A DNA stretch of 64,000 bases, taken from positions 186,001-250,000 of the forward strand of contig DAOUGQ010000007.1 of assembly GCA_034429195.1 (NCBI GenBank). Direction: 5' to 3'. Positions 50,707 to 59,793 of this stretch are shown piece by piece (the stretch's first letter is position 1; each line of letters opens with the position of its first letter). The notes under the pieces are model-generated. The model ran no database searches. It saw only the letters and a list, made by a program, of their open reading frames with translations, and was not told where the DNA came from. Position numbers and translations under genes: made by a program. This DNA comes from UBA4782 sp034429195. Lineage in GTDB: Bacteria; Chloroflexota; Anaerolineae; Anaerolineales; Anaerolineaceae.

Positions 50707-50997
50707 TTACTTCTTCTCAAGAATTGCTGCGATTTGATCGAGAACCTCTTCTTTCCCAATTCCGGTGAGAAAAGCAAGCGTTTGAATAACCGGCACTCCC
50801 AGATTGCCGGGGACTGGGGTAGTTGTAACCACCAGGTCCATACCTTGCACCAGGCTTGGCACTTCTGAAGCCTTGCACTGGCGAATGGTCACGTTAATTC
50901 CGCGATCTTTCATAGCCTCTTCAATTGCCATTGCCACTACCGTTGAAGTGGCGATCGAGGTTCCACAAGATACTAAAATTCGCTTCGGTAATACCAT
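50707..50997 (-). CDS. PTS IIB component, galactitol type
   Basis: A 96-residue IIB protein. The phosphocysteine is Cys11 in LVSCGTSIATST, which matches the GatB/lactose-type P-loop, followed by the helix VVAMAIEEAMKDRG. Phosphate is taken from IIA and given to the sugar held by IIC. AAAGGAG lies ahead of the ATG. Confidence 0.9.
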   Translation of the reverse strand: MVLPKRILVSCGTSIATSTVVAMAIEEAMKDRGINVTIRQCKASEVPSLVQGMDLVVTTTPVPGNLGVPVIQTLAFLTGIGKEEVLDQIAAILEKK

Positions 50998-51135
50998 TGA
51001 TCCGCTCCTTTAAAACCAAAATTAATAGGAAATAGAACAAATTATTTCCAAAATTCTGCTACAAAGTAAAGAACAACAATAATGCCTAAAATGAACTAAG
51101 TGTAATAAATTATCGTTCGAGATTCCGACCAGTAT

Positions 51136-51603
51136 CTATACGCTTTTCAAAGCGTCCAAAAGAACCTTTAGGTTTTCTGCTTGAACCAGATTTTTTACCA
51201 ACTCTGGGTTTTGCAATACTCCAGCAACTTCTTGAAGCATTTCAATCTGCGATTTAGGTTGATCTAATGCCAGTACAAATACTAACTGTACATTAACATT
51301 TTCTTCCGGATTTACCATATTACGGAAAACAACAGGCTTCACAAGTGTTGCCAACCCAACACCTGATTTCACCACATGCGCAATTTCGGTATGTGGTATT
51401 GCAGCGTTAAACTCACCACTTAAGGGAAGCCCTGTAGGAATATTCTTTTCACGTTCAAGAGCATTTTCTATGAATGTGTCGTGAACATATCCGGCATTGT
51501 AAAGTTTTTCCCCTACAGCGCGAATGACTTCTTCAGAATTACTCGCATTTAATCCAAGTATGATCGCCTCGGGAACAAGAAATTCAAGTAGCTTTGTCGT
51601 CAA
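51136..51603 (-). CDS. PTS IIA component (fructose/galactitol type), TTG start
   Basis: About 155 residues. AGGAGG with a 7-base spacer puts the start at the TTG at 51603; the frame is open to an ATG at 51657 that lacks a ribosome site. The phosphorylated His is His71 in NAAIPHTE, with the matching TGLPL loop before it, and the domain follows PTS_EIIA type 2. It is the first gene of the operon IIA-IIB-IIC-membrane protein-HPr. A rare start codon with an ideal ribosome site may tune the amount of IIA. Confidence 0.88.
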   Translation of the reverse strand: MTTKLLEFLVPEAIILGLNASNSEEVIRAVGEKLYNAGYVHDTFIENALEREKNIPTGLPLSGEFNAAIPHTEIAHVVKSGVGLATLVKPVVFRNMVNPEENVNVQLVFVLALDQPKSQIEMLQEVAGVLQNPELVKNLVQAENLKVLLDALKSV

Positions 51604-52119
51604 AATTTTTCCTCCTGAAGAAATTCGTTCTCGAAGAAAAATATTAGAATATTCCAAGCTTTCTCATAAATTTCTTAATTGTCTTAAAGTATAACACTCA
51701 TTCATGAATTTGGCTTCGTTTTTTAATATTTTTCGCCAGGAATTCTTTGCCCATCGATAATAAGATATCTACTTGACTTTTTTCATATCCCTTCATACTT
51801 AAGTTTATTCATGGTTTCTGGATGTGTAAAGGTTGGGATGGGGCTCTTTTGTGAATCTGAATTGACGAGCACAATTTTATACTTTTGGTACCTTCGTATT
51901 GATCTTTTTTAGATTTAGTTTCAGCAGATCAATTTTAATTTCAACCATCCTATCATAATGCCCAAATATTGTCAGTGGCAGATCTGCGGTTTGTATAAAG
52001 CAAAGCAATCTCCACAAACAGAGACTGCTTTGCTTTGCTCGCAGTGATAAATATACTGCTATTCGAAGCGCTGAACTAAACCCCCTACATCCTTTTCAGA
52101 GCTTTTCGTAGAAAACCAT
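51604..52119. other. Intergenic region with a long stem-loop
   Basis: Upstream of the PTS operon and downstream of the GNAT gene. AAAGCAAAGCA (51997-52007) pairs with TGCTTTGCTTT (52026-52036), continued by CTC/GAG after one mismatch, making a stem of about 15 pairs with an 8-base loop. The rest is AT-rich with no open frame of note. A TATACT-type -10 for the PTS operon may lie near 51690, without a good -35. Confidence 0.5.
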
Positions 52120-53061
52120 CTAGTTCCCCCAACATTTCACCCAAGGTTCATACACATCATGATCTGATCCCATCACAGATTGATATAAAGCATTCGCACC
52201 AGTGCTGAATCCCCCGACACATCCTAGCAGTGCCCCCATTCGCTGTAAGCGTTTCAAACCTTCCGTCAGCACAGCTTTTCCCAACCCCTTTCGTTGATGG
52301 GCTGGCACGGTGGCTACCGGCTCGAAATATGCTGTTCGCGTGACATCGTCAAACCAGATCGTGCAAAATGAAGCAATTGATCCATCAGGCGCAACTGCTA
52401 CCAGGTCGAGATCACGGCGGTATAAGGGTGCTGTTTGGATATTGCGATACCAGGTTGGATCATTACGATTATCCACAGCAATGGCTATATCTCCATCGTG
52501 AAAACCCAAACCCGATGCATAGCAGCGCTCAAGCAATTCCAATCCATCGCCCAACGATCGGATGGAATACCCAGCAGCCAAAGGCACATCGCGAATAGGA
52601 CTGTCCAGGGTACGTCGCCACTGCATTTCGGGATCACCTTTCTTCTCATAACCGTTCTGGCGCAAAATCTCTTGGCGCATGGTATCTTCAGCAGGTGACC
52701 ATATCAGCATGCAGTTCGTGCCATCGGGTTTCTTTTCGCAAAGATGCTCTTCTGCTTTAAGAAGCATCTCTTTCACCATCACAGGGGTATCATAATTGGG
52801 ATGAATGTTGAAATGTACTTCTCCCAACCAGCCATCAGGCATCATAAAAGCTGCTAATTTTCCATCATCCTCCCATAGATAAGACACATCATTCAATGTG
52901 ACCTTTGCACAATTCAGGCAGACATGCCAGCGTGCATAATCAAGGCGCGCCACATGCCAGCTTTGTTCGTGCAAGCCATGCAGTATCATCAATTCTCGAA
53001 GGAATTCTCGCATACGCCAGTAATCATCTTCGGTTTGATAAGTACGAAAGGTTAGGGGCAT
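52120..53061 (-). CDS. GNAT-family acetyltransferase
   Basis: A 313-residue protein with a C-terminal GNAT domain: the acetyl-CoA motif is VPAHQRKGLGKAVLTEGL (Q-R-x-x-G-x-G), followed by G-F-S-T-G-A-N-A-L-Y. The N-terminal half (MPLTFRTYQTEDDYWRMREFL) looks like a second, weaker GNAT fold, so this is a tandem-type enzyme. It transfers an acetyl group to an unknown amine. It starts a minus-strand unit on its own; the DinB gene 71 bases upstream has its own promoter. Confidence 0.8.
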   Translation of the reverse strand: MPLTFRTYQTEDDYWRMREFLRELMILHGLHEQSWHVARLDYARWHVCLNCAKVTLNDVSYLWEDDGKLAAFMMPDGWLGEVHFNIHPNYDTPVMVKEMLLKAEEHLCEKKPDGTNCMLIWSPAEDTMRQEILRQNGYEKKGDPEMQWRRTLDSPIRDVPLAAGYSIRSLGDGLELLERCYASGLGFHDGDIAIAVDNRNDPTWYRNIQTAPLYRRDLDLVAVAPDGSIASFCTIWFDDVTRTAYFEPVATVPAHQRKGLGKAVLTEGLKRLQRMGALLGCVGGFSTGANALYQSVMGSDHDVYEPWVKCWGN

Positions 53062-53132
53062 GACTCACCACCACGATCAGGGTAAATATTGGATTTCATC
53101 ATAAATAAGAAAGTATTAGAAACAGAACAGGA

Positions 53133-53819
53133 TCATCCCAGTGCCTTCTTAATCTCCAGCACTTCATTCAAATGGGTGAGAAGATGACGTGAGGCAGGCA
53201 TCAACAACAGCCCCTTCACGTCACGCTTCGACCAGTAATCTGCTATCGACCGGCTCTCCTCAACGATAGCCCCCTGCTGCCAGACCAACTCCATCCGGGT
53301 TGGTTCTATCTTTCGAGTCAGGTCAACAGCAGTCAAACCCTGGGCAATGTGACGTGTGCGTTTTCCAACTGCCAGGCGATATTCTCGCAAAGCGGGAATG
53401 TCTATCTGCTCACTGAAGCGGAGGATCTCTTCCTGGTTCATGGCATTGCCCGTGTCCACTACATTGACACCCAACTTTTTCAGCCAGTCATCCTGCAACA
53501 GCACCTGTGAAGTGCCTGCTACCAGCAGATTCATCGTAATATCTTCACAGCGCGCCATGTGCCATAACAGCCAGGCAATGGTGTGCTCCTGTCCTTTAAG
53601 GATCACTCGATATTGCTCTTCAGTCACACCCGCCAGTACAGCATCTTCGAACGACCAGGTAGGTGGTTCAGCAACCTGGGCAGAATGCAGCATGGCATGC
53701 TGGGTGAAGAATAAACGCATACCCTGTTCAAACTGCGATGGGTTCTGCAACAACTCGCGCAGCACAGTCTGTTGATGATTGCATAATCTGCGGTAGGAAT
53801 CGATTGATGTTATCGACAT
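53133..53819 (-). CDS. DinB-superfamily protein
   Basis: A 228-residue four-helix-bundle protein of the DinB/YfiT group. Candidate metal-binding His residues lie in HTIAWLLWHMARCED and RHLLTHLNEV. Members are metal-dependent transferases for small thiols (such as bacillithiol) or damage-inducible proteins of unknown role. The ATG appears to be the first base of the transcript: TATAAT on the minus strand ends 7 bases before it and there is no Shine-Dalgarno. Confidence 0.7.
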   Translation of the reverse strand: MSITSIDSYRRLCNHQQTVLRELLQNPSQFEQGMRLFFTQHAMLHSAQVAEPPTWSFEDAVLAGVTEEQYRVILKGQEHTIAWLLWHMARCEDITMNLLVAGTSQVLLQDDWLKKLGVNVVDTGNAMNQEEILRFSEQIDIPALREYRLAVGKRTRHIAQGLTAVDLTRKIEPTRMELVWQQGAIVEESRSIADYWSKRDVKGLLLMPASRHLLTHLNEVLEIKKALG

Positions 53820-53825
53820 TTAAAT

Positions 53826-53831
53826 ATTATA
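53826..53831 (-). promoter_or_regulatory. -10 element of an apparently leaderless gene
   Basis: TATAAT on the minus strand predicts +1 at 53819, exactly the A of the DinB-like ATG. The -35 is weak. Confidence 0.45.
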
Positions 53832-54193
53832 CAAGAAATGAATTCTTATATGATTGTTATATTAGATAACAACATACATCCGCCATTATTGCGTACATCT
53901 TAAACCGAGATATGAGAGAAAGCACTCAAAAGTAACTCCAGCTAAGGTTTTATAGTAAATCCAGGAAAAATATGTAATACTCGTAACTATTTTGTCACTT
54001 TGATAGGTGTGTATTGATCTTCCTCGCGCCAAACTTATCTACGCTTCAGAGATGAGCATCTAAAAGATTTAACGAAACCAAACTGCTATGTTGCACTATT
54101 AACATCAAAAAAACAGCAGCAATAGTGATATTCCTCGCTTTTGGTGCTATTTTTCAATCTTTAGCATTCTCCAGTACGCAGATTTTTTTTGTT
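53832..54193. other. Intergenic stretch without visible feature
   Basis: About 360 AT-rich bases downstream of the glycosyltransferase gene. I see no open frame, strong hairpin or known RNA; the T-run right after the glycosyltransferase stop is not preceded by a clear stem. Confidence 0.4.
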
Positions 54194-55399
54194 TCAACAA
54201 ATTGATGCTTCGATCAAATCAATTGCGCGTTTTACACCATCTTCTTTTTGGATAATTTGACCAAGCTCTGCTGCTTTGGTGATCATTTCAGGCGATCTCA
54301 TTTGAATAAGTGCATCAGTCATGGCTTCTACAGTCAATTTTGCGCGTGGAATGAACCGGGGTCCAACACCCAATTCAACAACCTTTTGTCCCCACATGAA
54401 CTGATCAATAATATGTGGAATTACCAAAGAGGGAATTCCAGCCCGGAATCCCGCAGCAGTAGTACCAAACCCTCCATGATGGACAAGTCCACTGGCATGC
54501 GCCAGTAACCAATCATGCGGTACTGAGCCTGCATGGAAAACCGATTCGGGAAAAGAAAGATCCTTCATGGGTTCATCCCATCCTTGCACAATGGCACGTA
54601 CACCAGCTTGCATGATTGCAGAAAGTGTGATTTTTGCCGCATCCATGGCATCTTCTCCGCTGAGTGCCATTGCACCAAGGCTAATAATGACAGGGGGTTT
54701 GCCCTCCTGCAAAAATCTAACAAGATCGGCAGGCGGAGACCAGGTTTCTGGAGATTGGGCGAACCAGTAACCTGTCATTTTATGACGGGTTTCCCACAAT
54801 GGATTGGGGGGAATGATACAAGTGCTGATTGGGATCAGGTTTAATGTTGGTGAAGTGATTCCAGTAGACCCCATCGGTGGAAGCCCAATCCGTTTCCGGA
54901 TCTGGTTTAATGGACGTGTCATCATTAGACCCATGCCAGCACCCATCATCTTCATGAATATATGTGTAATCCATGATGCGTTCGGGTCATTAGCGGGGAT
55001 TGCCTGAGGAGTAAGAGTTACACTAACAGTTGGAAGATTCAATTGATCAGCTTCCATACTTCCTGCTGCTGTATGAGAAATAACCACCAGATCAGCTTCT
55101 CTGCACAAATCTAAAAGGTCATCATGACTTTTTTCTAGCATAGAGAAAGAAAACTTCATTACACGCATAAAACCAACCATCCAGTTTGGCGATTTCCCTC
55201 GGATGATTGCTGTTTCATATCCAATATCAATATCAGGTCCAATTGGAGAAAATTTTATATTATATGATTCAACCAAGTTTCGCATACAAGGGTGGGTTGC
55301 CAGAATAACTGAATGTCCAGCTCTTTTCAATCCGATAGCAAGAGCAATATATGGTTGAACATCACCACGCGTGCCAATGGTAGGGATGATTATCCGCAT
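54194..55399 (-). CDS. UDP-glycosyltransferase (GT1/GT28-like, sterol or macrolide type)
   Basis: About 401 residues. The N-terminus MRIIIPTIGTRGDVQPYIALAIG is the donor-side signature of sterol/polyketide glucosyltransferases (GTRGDVQP). The C-terminal sugar-nucleotide region has HHGGFGTTAAGFRAGIPSLV and DQFMWG. These enzymes attach sugar to a lipid or small hydrophobic acceptor. GGAG six bases before it supports ATG 55399 over the TTG at 55411. It is the last gene of the ATP-grasp/methyltransferase cluster. Confidence 0.88.
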   Translation of the reverse strand: MRIIIPTIGTRGDVQPYIALAIGLKRAGHSVILATHPCMRNLVESYNIKFSPIGPDIDIGYETAIIRGKSPNWMVGFMRVMKFSFSMLEKSHDDLLDLCREADLVVISHTAAGSMEADQLNLPTVSVTLTPQAIPANDPNASWITHIFMKMMGAGMGLMMTRPLNQIRKRIGLPPMGSTGITSPTLNLIPISTCIIPPNPLWETRHKMTGYWFAQSPETWSPPADLVRFLQEGKPPVIISLGAMALSGEDAMDAAKITLSAIMQAGVRAIVQGWDEPMKDLSFPESVFHAGSVPHDWLLAHASGLVHHGGFGTTAAGFRAGIPSLVIPHIIDQFMWGQKVVELGVGPRFIPRAKLTVEAMTDALIQMRSPEMITKAAELGQIIQKEDGVKRAIDLIEASIC

Positions 55400-55435
55400 G
55401 TTTTTCTCCAAAGTTAATTTATTTTTGGGGAGCCT

Positions 55436-56350
55436 TTATATAAAATGATACACCCCATCTTTCAACGGGTAGAGTGTATCACACGCAGAACAAAAAAGCC
55501 CAGATTCGTTTTTTTGTAATCCGCTTCTACACTGCGGGCACTGCATCAGTTGCTCCAAAGGCAGCATTGACACATCCATGTTCTCTCCAGGTTTCGCTGC
55601 ATCCACAAATATCCACGGGGCAATCGCCTGGCTGGCGAATAGGGGTGCCATGGAAACTCCCAGTGGGAACTTTTCACCTGCTTTTCCCAACATACCAGCA
55701 ATCTTGTCCATCACACCAGCGCCCATTTCACGTCTAACCTGCAAGCCAACATTCCCCAAATTTTGATGAATATAGCGCGGGTGATGCATGAAGAACCGCT
55801 CCCATACCCAGGCTGGTTCCAATTTATAGGGATGATAGGGATTTTTCCCAATCAACCAGCGAGCCACTCGTTCAATGTTTTTCTTGTTACAATATGAAAA
55901 TAGCAGATGCCCTCCCGGAGCGATCAGTCGGCTCAGCTCTGATAACGCTGCATGTGTGTCGGGCAGGTGATGTAGCACTCGCACCATCATAACCTGGTCA
56001 AATGTGCTATCGCAAAAAGGAATGGCATGCAGATCACACGCCAGACAAATGGCTCGCCCTCCCGAACGCTGGTATGCCTGCTGCAGCAGAGATTTTGAAC
56101 TATCAAGCAATACGATTTCATCGCATTGTGCGTGGTATCGCTCCCACAGGCGACCATATCCACAACCAATATCCATCATACGGCGAGCGGGCAGGTGTAG
56201 CATTCTCGCCACCAATACTTGTTCCAATTCATCAAGCTTATGCTGTTGTATCCCCGTCCAGAAAATTTCATAATCAGCATTTTCGTAAAGCTGATTTTCC
56301 TTTGTGTTTTCATCCACCTTAAGGACGAAATCTTTATTTCCATCTGCCAT
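55436..56350 (-). CDS. Class I SAM methyltransferase with C-terminal zinc ribbon
   Basis: A 304-residue enzyme. SAM-binding motif I is RRMMDIGCGYGRL, with VMMVRVLHHLPD and LIAPGGHLLFSY as later motifs. The last about 35 residues form a Trm112-like zinc ribbon (CPQC...CSAC), which in other proteins binds or activates methyltransferases. Its ATG overlaps the stop of the upstream methyltransferase (TAATG). The acceptor is unknown. Confidence 0.82.
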   Translation of the reverse strand: MADGNKDFVLKVDENTKENQLYENADYEIFWTGIQQHKLDELEQVLVARMLHLPARRMMDIGCGYGRLWERYHAQCDEIVLLDSSKSLLQQAYQRSGGRAICLACDLHAIPFCDSTFDQVMMVRVLHHLPDTHAALSELSRLIAPGGHLLFSYCNKKNIERVARWLIGKNPYHPYKLEPAWVWERFFMHHPRYIHQNLGNVGLQVRREMGAGVMDKIAGMLGKAGEKFPLGVSMAPLFASQAIAPWIFVDAAKPGENMDVSMLPLEQLMQCPQCRSGLQKNESGLFCSACDTLYPLKDGVYHFI

Positions 56351-57129
56351 TAAAAGATAACCTTTCGCAACCTCCCGGTTGGTTTATCCGTTTTACGGAA
56401 GCATAGGATCGGCTCGGATGCCCAACGTGGTGAGAGGCGATAAAGCACATTGGTACCCAACCGAAAGATCAATGCTTTAAGGGGAGCGGTTTTGCGTAAC
56501 CCCTGAAAGATAGTACTGCTTTTTGGTAATGGTATATACACAGCTTCGGGTACAAACCCAAAGGTGGGAACATATTCCAACATGGTGCGATAGGTAAAAT
56601 AACGCACATGCCCAAAGAACTCATAACGAAGGTTTGCCTTCATGGGATCATGAAAAGTGCGCCCTGCCCAGATGACCGGCCATAGATAAAGCGGGCTCGC
56701 ATAGTTAGGGGTGGAAATATAGAAATAGCCTTCAGGTTCCAGGATGCGATACACTTCCTTCAAGAACTCATCCACATGAAGCAAGTGTTCAATCGTAGAT
56801 GATGAAATAACTGCATCGAAGGAACAGTCAGCGATCGGAAAACCAGGTCCATCGTTATCCAGGTTGAACCGCATGGCAGGAAGCCCGGCTTGCCTCAAGC
56901 TCATCAGACAGGTTGGTGCCAGATCGTTGCACATGATCTTCCCAACCTTGTAATCTTTTTTGATCTGCTGGGCAGAATATCCCAAACCTGCTGCTGAATC
57001 AAGAATACGCTTATGCTGCCTGTTCTCAAATATAAAAGGAAACGCCCTATGACGTTCACGTATCAATGGTTTTTCCTCTGTGCCATGGGTTAATCTTTCT
57101 TCTTCCAGTTGAATTGCTTCAATGCTCAT
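56350..57129 (-). CDS. Class I SAM methyltransferase
   Basis: About 259 residues. Motif I is ILDSAAGLGYSA (a variant of LDxGxGxG), followed by NLDNDGPGFPIADCSFDAVISSSTIEHL and ILEPEGYFYISTPNYASP. Enzymes with this HL...STPN ending are common in glycolipid and polysaccharide gene sets. GGGAGAGG fixes the start at 57129; the longer frame reaches back into the ATP-grasp gene. Coupled to the next methyltransferase. Confidence 0.82.
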   Translation of the reverse strand: MSIEAIQLEEERLTHGTEEKPLIRERHRAFPFIFENRQHKRILDSAAGLGYSAQQIKKDYKVGKIMCNDLAPTCLMSLRQAGLPAMRFNLDNDGPGFPIADCSFDAVISSSTIEHLLHVDEFLKEVYRILEPEGYFYISTPNYASPLYLWPVIWAGRTFHDPMKANLRYEFFGHVRYFTYRTMLEYVPTFGFVPEAVYIPLPKSSTIFQGLRKTAPLKALIFRLGTNVLYRLSPRWASEPILCFRKTDKPTGRLRKVIF

Positions 57130-57149
57130 AATGGTCCTCTCCCATAACG

Positions 57150-58334
57150 TCAAACAGCCCTTTTACCTGATAAACCATCCCGCATCAGGGTTCCGACCCT
57201 CTTCACAAATGGTCCCATGTCATGTGCATCCAGAATAGCAAAAATATGCTCGTTTTGATAGGGGGTGATGAATTTCTTCCAGGGATATTCTCGCTGTAGC
57301 ACCCGCTTCAGGTGATAAGCCCAGTCTCGAGTCAGGTCTATCCAGTAGATGCCTTTTCGATAATCCAATTGTGAGGGTATTTCTCCCAGCATTAAGTGAC
57401 GATAGTGTATCAATGGGAAATTCACTCCGCAGTAAATTGCCAAAGCACCTGAAAGGTTATGCCGCCCATTCACTTCCATCAACTTATACACACCGTCATG
57501 GATGTCTCGTTTAAATTCTGTGCAGGCAAACCCATAAAATCCCATCGCTTTGAGAATACGCCTGCCAGCTGCAATCACTTCCTGCTCATTTGCGCTTACA
57601 GCAGCACAGGGCGAGCCAAGCTGCGGCGGCGCATTGCGAATTTTTCGAGCGGTGAATTCAACTAATGGCTCGCCATCCAGGTAGTAAGCATTGTAATTCA
57701 CCCCATCCGCATCATCCCCCTGGATGAATTCTTGAAGCATCACTTCCAACCCAACATTAGCTGCATCACGATATGCTTTCATCATCTGGTTAAAATTTTG
57801 CGCCTGTACCATCTTGTGATGAAAATGGTCAAAATACACATGACTTTCACAGGGCTTCACCAGGCAAGGGTAGGCAACTGTCTGCGCATATTTCTCTACA
57901 TCCGCTTCAGAATGAGGGATCATGGTGTGCGGTGCAGGAACCCCCACCTTTTCAGCTAGAGCATAGGTGAGCTTCTTATCGATATATTGCTGGGTAATCG
58001 CCCAATCAGTACAAGCAACCGAATAATATTGAGATAATTCAGTCTTATGGTAAGAAATTGTTTTCAAGGATGCATCCGATGCTGGAAGCAGCATTGCTCC
58101 ATGATAATCACTGGCGAGATTGATCAGGAACGTAATAAATTCTTCCTTCTGATTTTCGGGATGAGGTGCATCAAGCAGCTTACTTATGTATCGTGAAGCG
58201 CGCCCCATGTCATCATGATCGTAACTTAAAACCACGCGGTCCATGGGTTGGTCTCGAAACGCACGTATTACGCCGAGACCGACCGTGTGAGCACCTACAA
58301 TGATCACAGGTGGCATGAAAGCCGGTTTAATCAT
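57150..58334 (-). CDS. ATP-grasp ligase
   Basis: A 394-residue ATP-grasp enzyme: an N-terminal Rossmann-like part (VIIVGAHTVGLGVIRAF), then the ATP-binding core with PCLVKPCESHVYF, VMLQEFIQGDDADG and the metal-binding LMEVNGRHNLSGAL (Glu-x-Asn-x-Arg). It resembles the carbamoyl-phosphate-synthase-like ATP-grasp enzymes that form an amide or ester bond on small molecules. GAGG precedes the ATG. It is the first gene of a four-gene unit with two methyltransferases and a glycosyltransferase. Confidence 0.85.
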   Translation of the reverse strand: MIKPAFMPPVIIVGAHTVGLGVIRAFRDQPMDRVVLSYDHDDMGRASRYISKLLDAPHPENQKEEFITFLINLASDYHGAMLLPASDASLKTISYHKTELSQYYSVACTDWAITQQYIDKKLTYALAEKVGVPAPHTMIPHSEADVEKYAQTVAYPCLVKPCESHVYFDHFHHKMVQAQNFNQMMKAYRDAANVGLEVMLQEFIQGDDADGVNYNAYYLDGEPLVEFTARKIRNAPPQLGSPCAAVSANEQEVIAAGRRILKAMGFYGFACTEFKRDIHDGVYKLMEVNGRHNLSGALAIYCGVNFPLIHYRHLMLGEIPSQLDYRKGIYWIDLTRDWAYHLKRVLQREYPWKKFITPYQNEHIFAILDAHDMGPFVKRVGTLMRDGLSGKRAV

Positions 58335-58615
58335 TTATCCTCGATGGTTGATGAAACATCATCAATATTTATCCCATCTCAAGTTCATGAGAATAATCAA
58401 GTAATTTTGATGGATAAAATGATCAATCATCAAAAATTGCTTCTGATAAAACACAAACTATGAACAAACGAGGAATAATCCTCTGCAATGAAGGAAGTGG
58501 AAAGTAAAAAACCAGTTGATTACGTTGAGTATACAATTTTGCCGTGAAGAGAGTCAAGCAAAAACTGTTGGTAAACTGTCAAAATTCCATGCCAGTTCCT
58601 TTCATGAAACCCTGA

Positions 58616-58628
58616 TAGAATCTAGGCA
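58616..58628 (+). promoter_or_regulatory. -10 element of an apparently leaderless gene
   Basis: TAGAAT (58616-58621) places +1 at 58628, the A of the Cys-cluster protein ATG. There is no ribosome site. The -35 is unclear. Confidence 0.4.
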
Positions 58629-59308
58629 TGCAGTTTTCAAGTAATCATTTTCGTGAAATTTATGATCGGTTCGATGATCCTGTCACATCGCGGGATTGCG
58701 GCAGTTTGTGTGCACCCCATAACCCCACCGGTAAGCCTTTCTGCTGCGATATTTGCCAAGCGGTACCTGTAGTTTATCATCAAGAATGGGAATACCTGAA
58801 AACTCATACAGACCTGTGGCATCTCTGGCGCGGAGATGAATGCGCGGCTGATCCTGTTGACCCACAAGAGTTACTAAAAGATACCCCTAAACACATGTGC
58901 CTGCTTGCCTGTAAAGGACCTGGCTACTGCCAACGCGAGTATCGCTCGATCAGTTGCCGTCAGTTTCCTTTCTTTCCGTATATTACTGCAGATGACCGGT
59001 TTATCGGTCTGGCATATCATTGGGATTTTGAACCCACCTGCTGGGTTATCAGTCATCTGGATGAGGTGACACAGGTATTCCGAGATACCTTTATTAATCT
59101 ATACGATCAGTTATTTACACACTTGCCAGAAGATTACGATAGCTATTATTTTTTATCCGAAGATATGCGAGCAGAATTCATCAAACGACGAAGGCGTATA
59201 CCCATCCTACATCGCAACGGTTCTGCATACCTGCTCAGCCCTAAAAGTGAGCGGCTTTCACCAGTGAACCCCAATCAATTCCGCAAGTTTGGACCATACA
59301 AAAAGTAA
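58628..59308 (+). CDS. YkgJ-type cysteine-cluster protein
   Basis: A 226-residue protein rich in Cys in the first half: DCGSLCAPHNPTGKPFCCDIC, then CLLACKGPGYCQREYRSISCRQFPFFP. This is the pattern of the YkgJ/CxxCxxCC family, thought to bind an iron-sulfur or zinc cluster. C-R-Q-F-P-F is a recurrent ending of that cluster. The rest (PTCWVISHLDEV) has no further motif. It starts at a leaderless ATG and has no operon partners. Confidence 0.7.
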   Translation: MQFSSNHFREIYDRFDDPVTSRDCGSLCAPHNPTGKPFCCDICQAVPVVYHQEWEYLKTHTDLWHLWRGDECAADPVDPQELLKDTPKHMCLLACKGPGYCQREYRSISCRQFPFFPYITADDRFIGLAYHWDFEPTCWVISHLDEVTQVFRDTFINLYDQLFTHLPEDYDSYYFLSEDMRAEFIKRRRRIPILHRNGSAYLLSPKSERLSPVNPNQFRKFGPYKK

Positions 59309-59793
59309 TCGTTTCGAAGGTTTTCTAGAAACAGAAAGTTAACTTCCAATCTGTGTTATCGGATGCTTGTTCAGCTTATTCCATGCAAAATTCACGAATG
59401 CAGAAATATTTAAAATGATGTACCAGTAAAACAAACTCGAATATCGCTACTCCGATCGCAGCATAAGGTGAGACTCCCTGCAAAACGGGTGGCTTTCGAA
59501 CTATATAAAGTAGAATATTACGCTTACTACTACCAGGTTCTATTTCAGGCTTATCAATCGGTCGAGTTTGATCAGCCACGTCAGCAACGATAGATAGAAA
59601 TGATCGACGATTGCAAATTCAAGCGCCCGATCTATAGGGTTTCTGTAGCAATCTTGAGGCCAGGAGGAAACATATCACTTTCACCAAATTTGGATATGAA
59701 AGTGATAAAGTAATTATCGCGCCCAGATCCGAGGATAGATAATGGCAAAAGAAGCCGGGTTATTCCTGAAAATTATGAGGCTGAAGAATCGAT
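59309..59793. other. Intergenic region with a perfect inverted repeat
   Basis: About 485 bases between convergent genes. TATCACTTTCA (59673-59683) and TGAAAGTGATA (59697-59707) make an 11-bp stem whose loop itself contains CCAAATTTGG. A minus-strand frame of 67 codons (59376-59579) shows no family features and is not called. An AGGAGG at 59661 is not followed by a usable start. Confidence 0.45.

Noticed and set aside
59376..59579. 67-codon minus-strand frame between convergent genes
   Set aside because: No ribosome site or recognisable sequence; probably chance.
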